A stretch of DNA of 64,000 nt from Plantago major (Eukaryota > Streptophyta > Magnoliopsida > Lamiales > Plantaginaceae), in assembly GCA_026545765.1 (NCBI GenBank), contig JAIFAC010000307.1, positions 1-64,000 on the forward strand, read 5' to 3'. The position numbers and the translations under genes are program-made. Below are positions 55,566-64,000 of the stretch, in pieces. Position 1 is the stretch's first letter; every line of letters begins with the position of its first letter. Under the pieces are notes generated by a model, which had not been told where the DNA came from, made no database searches, and was given only the letters and a program-made list of their open reading frames with translations.

Positions 55566-57456
55566 TCAATCTGCAAATTTCCTATCACCAAACCTTCTTA
55601 TATCATCAGAGTAGTCATAGAGAAGAGTTCTGGCAATCATCTCTGTGTCTCTAGCAAATCCACAGACTTCTTTGTAGGTTTTGGTAGGATTTTTCTTGAC
55701 AAAATGCTTGACCCACAGATACTTTCCCCATATCCAGGCATGCACAATCTTGATATCTGATAGCTTGAAATAATCATATATGATCCTCAGATATTTGATG
55801 TCACCCTTGTATTGTTCTTCATCCATGTAGAAGGACTCATAGGGTTCCACAAAAGTCTCGCCTTGTGCCTGCTTTCAATCAGATTGAATTTTGTGCACAT
55901 CATCCGCTTTCCATAAGGACATTCATCGAGAGGTCCTTCTTCATGGATTTTATCCGTTGATAACTTCAAAATCCAACCAGCTTCGATGTGGCTGGTGTTA
56001 ATCAAAAATGGTTTGTCTTTTCTCCATGCCATGAGTTGTTTATGGATTGGTTCTGGAAACCTTGAATTTAGCAGTAAATGTTTGAGTTCCAGAATCCAGT
56101 AGCCATTTTTTTGATTTATGCACCTGTAGACAGAGGAGTTGTTGTCAGTCTTCACATACTCAATTTTGGCTTCTTCCGCCCGAGTGGAAGTCGATTTTCT
56201 CTTTTCAGCTCTTAATCTATTCCTCCTTGGCCTTGAATTTTCCCTTGGGGGATTGCTTGAAGAACCACCCTGGATAGACTTGGTATTTCCAGAGGGTGTT
56301 TTAGCTGCCAAAGGCTTTGCAACTATGGGCTCAGTTAGGCTATCAATTTTTCTTTTTCTGTGAAGAGGAGCTTCATCTTCATCAGTCTCTTCATCATCAT
56401 CATCATCATCAAGATTAATTCTTGTGAAAGTTTTGCAGCCTTCTTCATTGCCCAGGGATTTGATTTGGCCTTCTTCTTCTTCTTCTTCTTCTTCTTCTTC
56501 TTCTTCTTCTTCTTCTTCTTCTTCTTCTTCAGAAGATTCATCAATCCCTCTTACTTGTCTTCTCCTTGGAGCCTTGGTACTCCTTGGAGATTTTTATGCC
56601 ATGGCCCTTGTTACCATTGAAGTTCCTTCAGTTGGTTTCTGGGAAGTAGCTACTATTTGCAAAGAAGCTTGACTTGAGGAGGGCTCATTGATTCTGAGTG
56701 GTGGCTGGGAAGTTTTCTTGTTTCTTCTTCCTCTCTGAGTAGCACCAGCTCCAACTTTCTTCTTATATCCTTCTCCTTCTTCCCATTCCCCCTGACTTTG
56801 AGGTCCAGATTTGTACAATCCTTCCCCCTTAGTCATTGTTGGCTGACTAAGCCTCATAAAGGATTCTGAGAGAGACTCAAAATGTCCTTGTAAGTAGTTA
56901 TAGGCAGTGACCAACTTCTGAAGTTCAACTTTGAGCTCCTGATTTTGTTTGATAAGTCCATTTTCCTTATCAGTGAGCTCTGCCAATGGGCCTAGTATGG
57001 CATCTACTTTTCCAGCAGTGTAACTTGCCTCATGAAAAGTTTTTTCAGCTAATGATACATCATCATCCCTTACCATGCCTAGGTCTCTCTGAGCGATGAC
57101 CAGACTGGTTGTTCTCTGAGTGATGAGCTCAGTGAAGGTCTTCATCTCTGGAGGGACTGATGTAATGGCGGCTTCATTTTGAGAAGATAACTCCTTATGC
57201 AGTTTAGACAGTACTTGAAATCTGGTCAAGTATTCATTGGATTCGTGGATATTTGGCAGTTGGTTGAAGATTTCAAGAGCAATTTGCTTATGTTTCAAGT
57301 GAGAAATCATCAAATGCTCATTTCGGTGTTCTGCCAATTTCTTCTCTTCTTCATCATCTGAGTCATCAGCCCAGTGATCTTCATCCTCTTGGACATTTTC
57401 AAGATTTTCGAGTCCAAAGAACCATCTCGTAGATGGGTTTTTCCTTTCATAGAGGA
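55566..57456 (-). pseudogene. Extra copia gene, 3' part, second copy (in A')
   Basis: Cleaner copy of the C-terminal half of the extra gene. A long open frame (57456-56594) contains NPSTRWFFGLENLENVQEDE, a coiled-coil stretch (LTDKENGLIKQNQELKVELQ) and PTMTKGEGLYKSGPQSQGEW. It stops at MAQ, where CAG AAA of element A reads TAA AAA. The frame then resumes with an expanded glutamate run (20 residues at 56471-56530 against 5 in A) and the C-terminal domain to TGA at 55566. The 5' part is cut off by element B. It shows what the gene looked like before the breaks in A. Confidence 0.8.
56471..56530. repeat. (TTC)20 microsatellite encoding poly-glutamate
   Basis: Exactly 20 TTC units, in frame with the extra gene on the minus strand (GAA). 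Element A has five units at the same place. Confidence 0.95.
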
Positions 57457-59132
57457 TGTTAGATATTTTGTTAGAATATCTGCTTAAGATTTTGTTCAAG
57501 AACATGATGACTTACCTTAGTCTCGTAAAGGTGATCAAGACTTTCGTTCACTTGAACATTGTAAAAGAGGAAACCCACTAAGTATGATAGTCTAGCTAAT
57601 CTTGTATAGGATGTTAGGTCTCAAAATGTAATTTTTATTTTATGAAGAGAAGACCAAGAAGAAGACATCCAAGCAGAAAGCTCAACAAGAATTGAAGACT
57701 TGAAGAAAACTGCACAAGATTACTGAATCTGTTGTTCAGATATCTTAGCCGACATATCTTGTATTAACAGCTTCAAACAAACCGTGTCACAAGAGATATC
57801 TCGAGAAATGAGATACATCTCAAGACAAGAAAAGTGTCCAGATGTCTATTCTCGAGATACCTTGAGCGTTAAACTCGCTTCAAAAGAAACATATATTGTA
57901 AACAAAGTTGTTTCAATAAATAACAAGTGGTATCCAAGAATGAAGATAAGGATGTGCAAAGAATCGCATAACAAGTCTAGTTTCTGATACAAAGCATAGT
58001 TCCGTTGACACTACAGGACAAAAAGTATAGTACAATGCATTTAATGCATGGACATAGATGTCTGAGTAAAAGCAACGGCAACTTCTGAGAAGAAGACAAA
58101 ACTCACATAAGATTATATACAGATATCGATAGTTTGAATTTGAGCCTAACGGATACTATTCAAACGGTACTCAAACTCATCTATAAATATCAACACTTAG
58201 ACAAACTTGAGAGTACACACACATATCATACCAAACATAGAACTCAACATCCTACTCTCTCAAAGCATCTTACTTATTATCAAAGCTTTACATTGACTAA
58301 AGCTTGTGATCTTGAGTAAACACCAAGTTCTAAGTGTCCTGATCCAAACCTATCTCAGAAGGAGTTGAATCAAAAGATCAACTATCCGAGATTCATTCTT
58401 GAATGTATATCATAAGACTTGGGTCAAGAATTGAACTAGATACCATACGCTATAAAGTGTATTAAGTAACTTAGTTCACAGAGCTATCTCAATAATCAAA
58501 AGTTATTAAGACGCTATCCGACAACTCAAACCAAACCAACACCAAAACCGCGTGAGTACAGGAAGTACTTAGTTTGAAAAATCAGGGAATAACTCCAAGG
58601 TTACCGGAGTATAGGAAGTACTTGATTTGGAAAACTAAGGAATAACTCCAAGGTTATTGAGTATAGGAAGTACTTAGCTTGGGAAGCTAGGGAACAACTC
58701 AAAGGTTTCTGAGTATAGGAAGTACTTGGCTGAAGAAGCTAGGGAACAACTCAGGGGGAACATTTGGTTGGGAACCAATTGTTCAGAATCTTAGAATAGG
58801 ATTTTTGTAAGGTTATTTCAATTATCTGTTCTAGTGAATTCTAGGTCTCTGATAGACCGAAGTGGATTAGTTGGAGGATTACGCCACCTCCAGATACCAC
58901 TATACTTGCTGTGTCATTTACCTTTCTGTATTTATACTTCAGCAACACACACACACTTATTAACTGTTTCTACACTTATCTACATTAAGTCTTCCGCACT
59001 CTGATTCTAAGTATCATATATCCATTCAGATATCTGAGAAACATTTGTTATCGACAAAAGTTTTTAAAAGACTATTCACCCACCCCCCCCCCCCCCCTCT
59101 AGTCTTTTACTTTGCCGTTATCTGGACCAACA
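57457..59132 (+). mobile_element. Copia element B 5' LTR
   Basis: It starts TGTTAGATATTTTG and ends GGACCAACA; 1676 bp. It is inserted into the extra gene of A', with GAGGA just upstream as candidate target duplication. A C-run of about 16 lies at 59080-59097. It is in inverted orientation to the LTR at 52877-54579. Confidence 0.88.
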
Positions 59133-59134
59133 AG

Positions 59135-59146
59135 TGGTATCAGAGC
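59135..59146 (+). other. Primer binding site of element B (initiator tRNA-Met)
   Basis: TGGTATCAGAGC, two bases after the LTR end, identical to that of element A. Confidence 0.92.
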
Positions 59147-59246
59147 AGGAGGTTCACCAAATTTCCGTGACCAACCTATATCCCCAGATAGGTGAATGAA
59201 CTTTGTCCATTTTTGAGGACTATTTAATTTGTGTGTTAAGTGCGGT

Positions 59247-62200
59247 ATGTCTCTGAGTGATGCACCCGTTCTCAAACCAGAGAACTACGAGAAATGGAAA
59301 AATAACATGATGCTCCACCTTGAAGCCATAAGTGACGAGATGATCGAAGTAATAAAGAATGGCCCAATAGTCATTCAACAATTTAAGCAAGTCATGGAGG
59401 TTTCAAGTGGAAGAGACAGAGATCAAAGCGAAGGATCTTCGCAAACAGATGCGTCAACTAGTGGAAGATCTACTGGTCACGTTATTTATGAACCAAAGCC
59501 CAGAGAACTCTGGACATCGGAAGATGCCAAGAGGAATCGTCTGGATGGTCAAGCTCGTAACATCATCATCAGATCGACACCAGAGCACACACAGTGTAAA
59601 CCGGGTGCTAAACGGCGAAAGTCGCCGGCAACCGATTGAAGAAATCAGGCTTTAACTAAGAAAACCAAGGAAAACAAGTTCGAAGTTCTAAAGTTGAAAT
59701 TTCAAAATTTCAAACAAGGTCCCATCAAACTCGAAGAACTTGATTTCAGATTTACCACTCTTATGAGTGATATGGCAGCACTTGGGGAAAGCAATAGATA
59801 CTCTCAGTCAGAGAAGATTAAGACTATTGTCAGAAGTCTTAACCACAACTGGGAGCATACTAAATTCTTTTATTTTAACCAAGGTATGCCAAATATCACT
59901 CCAGTGGAACTTTTCTCTCATCTTGCTATCAAGGACTATGAGACAACTCAGAGAGAACAAACAACCTAAAAGTTGCGTAATGTTGCTCTAGTTAATCAAG
60001 GAACTTCAAAAGAAGAAAAGCAAGGAGGAAATCGAGGATGCTCTTGCCGAAAGCAAATGAGTAAATTTGTCACGAGAAATTGAGAGAAGAAAAGCCAAAG
60101 AGAAGTCAAAAAGCATCTAGTTTCAAACTATCACCAAGACAAAATATGCGAGCTCACGAACAAGCCATTTCGTAAAGCATAATGTACCGAGGAAGCGAAT
60201 TGAAACGATATCTGCTTTCTATTGTCGTAAACTGCCACTTCAAGAAGGATTGTCCCGCCTCAACAAACTAAGGACAGTGACAAGAAAGATGTAAGAGTCT
60301 TCAGAAGAAGCCAGAAAGCTTTGCTAACTGAAGAAAGAAAGAAAATCCAGATTCAACTGGATGCTCTAGACGTTGAAACAGATTCTGAAGATGACAATTC
60401 AGATGATTCAACCCTACCATCACCGGAATTATGTGGAGTTACTCATGATATAATCGACTTCGGCCTCAGGAAGAATGAAATGTGGAGTTGCGAAATTGAC
60501 GACCGTACATCTCCAACATAGAAAACCGCCTTATGGCTGATGAGGTAACACATATTTCTTGCTACACTTATGAAAGTGATGAAGAGGAAATAAAAAATCT
60601 AGAAAATCTCAGGAAAGAACTTGACATCTATGAAAGAGAATTTCTAATGATCCGAGCTAGAGCCGAAATCCTTGAAGAAGAAAAGAATTCTCTTGAAAAG
60701 GAAAATTCTCAATTAGTTAAAGAATCTGAGAGAAAGGATGCTGAAAATGCATTTCTCAAAGCTCGATATCCGAGACCTAAAAGTCACATGAAGAAGCAAT
60801 GGTCAAGTTACGAAAAGAATTATGAAAATCTTCTTCCGAAAACAAGGAACTCAAGAAGAAAGAACTATCTTTTCAATCTTATGCCAAAGCTAGTGACACT
60901 TCATCAAGTACAATCTTACTTAAGAGATCCTTCAGAAAAGAAAGGACTTGGGCTGAATACTCAGACAGATTGCTCTATTACTCTGAATAAGAGTAAGGAG
61001 AAGATAACATTCATAAGTACTCAGCAAGACGGTTCCCATACAATCTATAGTATCGGTGAAAAGACAAAGATTGTTGACAAAGGAAAGGCAACATGACTAA
61101 ACCTTTGTGGGAAAAACAAGTCAAAAACAAAACGATGGTACGTCGAAAAGAAACACAACACCGAAAAGTGTAAACACCCACAAGGTTATGTCTCAAAAAG
61201 GTAGAATTGCAGAGCCGCAAATTCTCCCATGTCACTTTTTCTCGAAAGAAATCGATCAACCAGAACTAGCAAAGTCACGAGAAAAGATCTCAGATAGCTT
61301 CAAGTGCTCAAACGGTATTGGCTACAAAGGCATCGGAAAACAACTTGCTCATGAGTACAAGCAGAGCAAGAACGATGGTAAGCTAGAATTGCTCAAAGCA
61401 ATTATCGAGTGGAAGTTAAATCAAGCCACCGAAAATCAATGCCGTGGCTAGAAGAAATTTGGCAAGGAAGGCTAAGTTTGTCAAAAGCAAACTCGAAACC
61501 CGACAGTATCCGAAAGCATCATATGGAGCACCTAGGGACACACCAAGGAAGAAAATAATTTACTAATGATAACTTTCATTCAAAAGAATTCCTCCTTATG
61601 TTCTGTCGGACAAAAGCATATTTCAAAGAAATTCATTCAAAATGGATTCCTACGGAAGAACTTTTGATTCGCGGTTCCATCAAAGATATGAGAACCTAAT
61701 CTTCTTTCTGTTGTGTGCGAATGCCTCGGACCAAAGCACAATGGCTATTTGATAGTGGATGCGGAAAGCACATGACAGAGACAAAGCAAATCGTTGACTA
61801 CAAAGCTTGCAACACATGACCGGATATCGATTTCTTTGGAGGAGAATTAAATCCTCTCGATTTGCAACGCTAAATTGGGAACTTTAACAATCACCGACGA
61901 TTACATGTTAAGGATTTGAAATACAATCTATTTAGCATGAGCAGTTTGCAGAAAGGTTTTACTATAAAAGTCAAAGCTAACATCGCAAACTAATTGACAA
62001 TGAGTCAAAGCATACCTTAGTTGGTCGGCGAAGCGGTCTTTATGTTGCCGATCGGGCATCCGCCACAATCAAGAATGTCTCATGAGTCAATCTGGTCACA
62101 GTAAGAGCAATCGTTATGGCAAAAGAATAAGTCACTTGAATTTCAAAACTCGAATAGACTTGCCAAGAAAGAGTTAGTGGTTGGTCTTCCCAAAACATCT

Positions 62201-64000
62201 TCGTAAAGGATGGTATCTGCTCATCGGATGGGGAAACAATCTAAAATCTCTTTCTAGCCCAAAATCGTACACTCTAGTGTTAGACCAACGCAACTTTTAC
62301 ACATGGATCTTTTGAATCATCGTAACTAGTTATGCGTGAAAGAAGTATGGTCCGTTGTTGTAGATGACTTCTCAAGATTCACTTGGGTTGTCTTTCCAAA
62401 CACAAATCGATGCCGTGGTGGAGATACCAAACTTCTTTGAAAAAGCTTGAAGTCATGAAAATGACAAGGTATCTGCAATCGTATCAGACTATGGTACCGA
62501 AGTTTGTCAACCAAGACATAAAGGAGTTTTGTACCGCAAAGGTATACAACACCAACTTTCCTCTGTAATAACACCTCAACAAAATGGTGTTGCGAAAGGA
62601 AAACAGAACCCTTAAAGAAGCCGCAAGGACAATGCTAGTATTAATCGAGATAAGTGAAATATATTGGGTTGAAGTCGTAAACACAAATTGCTACACTCAG
62701 AACAGATGCTTGATAAACAAACACCATGACAGGACCCCCTATGAAATCTTGGTTGGTAGACCCCCTAATATCAAACATCTGAGAGTATTTGGTTGTAGAT
62801 GTTTTGTTCTAAACAATGGGAAAGATTATCTGAAAACATTTCAACCAAAGGCAGATGAAGGTGTTTTTCTTGGCTATTCCACAAACAGCAAAGCTTACAG
62901 AGTTTACAACAAAAGGACAAAAAAAATTGAAGAATCAGTTCATGTTGTATTCTATGAAGGAAATAAGAAAACACCTCCTATTGATGAACTCTCAGAAAGG
63001 TTCAAAGAATTATTACTGAGGGATTCTAAAGAAGAATCCTCAGAAAGGAAAAACATCATTATGGAAAGCAAGGATGACTCTGACGAAGAAAAGCTTGAAA
63101 AGCCTAGTAACAACAAGATGACTCACAGACATGATGAGGAATTTCCTATGAGTTTTCCAGAAATGGAACAGGTTACTGAGAACCTTCATCATGGAAAGGT
63201 ATCTGAAATTAAGAATGCTGAAATGCATTTTCCAGATATCTCTAACACTGAAAAAGTGTCAGATATCCATGACATTTCCCATATGTTAGATATCTCAGAT
63301 ACTGAAAAAGTATCAAATCAAAATCTTAGTGATTCACATTCAGATCACCTGGATATTGATCCTACTAGCACTAAACCTATGATGAAATGGATCAAAGATC
63401 ATCCTACAAAGGATATAATTGGACCGATTAATCAGGGTGTTAGGACTAGGAGAGCAATAGCTGAAAATGCTAACTCTCTCTTTGGATGTTTCATCTCGAA
63501 TATTGAACCTAAAAATATAGAAGAAGCATTAGGAGACCAAGACTGGATCTCTGCAATGCAAGAAGAGTTGGATCAATTTGAGAGAAACACAGTCTGGAAA
63601 CTAGTTCCATTTATAGAAGGAATATCTGTGATTGGAACTAAATGGGTTTTCAGAAACAAGATGAATGAATCTGGTGAAATAACCAGAAACAAAGCAAGAT
63701 TGGTTGCCAAGGGATTTACTCAGACTGAAGGCTTAGATTTTGACGAGTCATATGCACCAGTTGCCAGATTGGATGCAATAAGACTCTTTCTAGTCTTTGC
63801 AGCTCATAAAAATTTCAAAATTTATCAGATGGATGTCAAAAGTGCATTCTTAAACGGTGAACTTGCAGAAGAAGTTTATGTTGAGCAACCACCTGGCTTT
63901 GAAGTTTCCTCAGAAAGTAGAATGGTCTATAAACCATGTAAAGCTCAGATGGATCAAACAGCTCCAAGAGCATGGTATGACACTTTGGCCAAGTACCTTC
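59247..64000 (+). pseudogene. Copia element B gag-pol, partial, runs off the window
   Basis: Gag starts at 59247 (MSLSDAPVLKPENYEKW) and reads well to about 59639, with ELDFRFTTLMSDMAALG at 59730. A zinc knuckle (FYCRK near 60220), a coiled acidic spacer (60320-61096), protease remnants (WLFDSG near 61750) and a broken integrase follow. From about 62690 ([23 protein letters not shown]) the frame is open to the window end through [34 protein letters not shown] and APRAWYD (RT). Near 63940 [13 protein letters not shown] replaces the family's YGLKQAPRAW, a local rearrangement. The 3' half of RT, RNase H, any extra gene and the 3' LTR lie outside. Confidence 0.88.

Larger units (their letters stand above)
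54580..57456 (-). mobile_element. Partial tandem copy of element A (A')
   Basis: 54580-55293 repeats the proximal 3' LTR part (39722-40436). 55294-57456 repeats the 3' end of the internal region (40437 to about 42580). A ~140-bp segment present near 40470-40610 is missing here and replaced by a short duplication of ACGCTGACTATCTGACC. The copy stops at 57456, where element B is inserted. Confidence 0.85.

Noticed and set aside
56335..56544. Poly-lysine and poly-phenylalanine/serine frames
   Set aside because: They are alternative-frame readings of the (TTC)20 run; the glutamate frame of the extra gene explains it.

Overview
The window is nuclear DNA of a flowering plant, a eudicot. The signs are AT-rich spacers, GT-AG introns, plant-type transposons, tRNA-Met-primed Ty1/copia elements and host loci of plant families (an EDR4-like zinc-ribbon protein and a DFR/CCR-type reductase). 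The extra open reading frame of the copia element recalls uncharacterised proteins I remember from Lamiales annotations, but that placement is only a guess. Transposable elements and their debris make up most of the sequence; only one gene looks intact.

Layout. 1-5.4 kb: a MITE inside a GGTTCGG-rich inverted element, then a complete non-autonomous Helitron (2348-5353) carrying a Stowaway MITE, a threefold repeat and a tandem array. 5.4-13.6 kb: a Mutator-like TIR element with a perfect 9-bp target duplication, split by a 7.4-kb Helitron with a decayed, intron-containing Rep/helicase gene. 16.3-20.7 kb: a CACTA element with a perfect 3-bp duplication, reduced to transposase fragments. 22.1-24.9 kb: a degenerate ~55-bp tandem array, a second Helitron helicase remnant and a Helitron 3' end. 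25.3-34.9 kb: the host island, with a reductase pseudogene (-), a two-exon 53-residue membrane-protein gene (+) and an EDR4-like gene (-) with several frame breaks, among small MITEs and a SINE. 37.1-64 kb: a cluster of one large Ty1/copia family.

The copia cluster. Element A lies on the minus strand (37104-54579). Its 3' LTR is interrupted by a solo LTR with an ATAAA duplication. Its 5' LTR is followed by the same flank that follows the solo LTR, then by a second partial element (A', to 57456). This is what an unequal crossover between LTRs would leave. A third element, B, is inserted in A' in plus orientation and runs off the window. Between pol and the 3' LTR, element A carries a 5.4-kb extra gene in sense orientation with a TATA-like box and at least three likely introns. 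Many differences among these near-identical copies are CAG or CTG in one and CG in another, so much of the gag-pol frame damage may be sequencing error at methylated CHG sites rather than decay.
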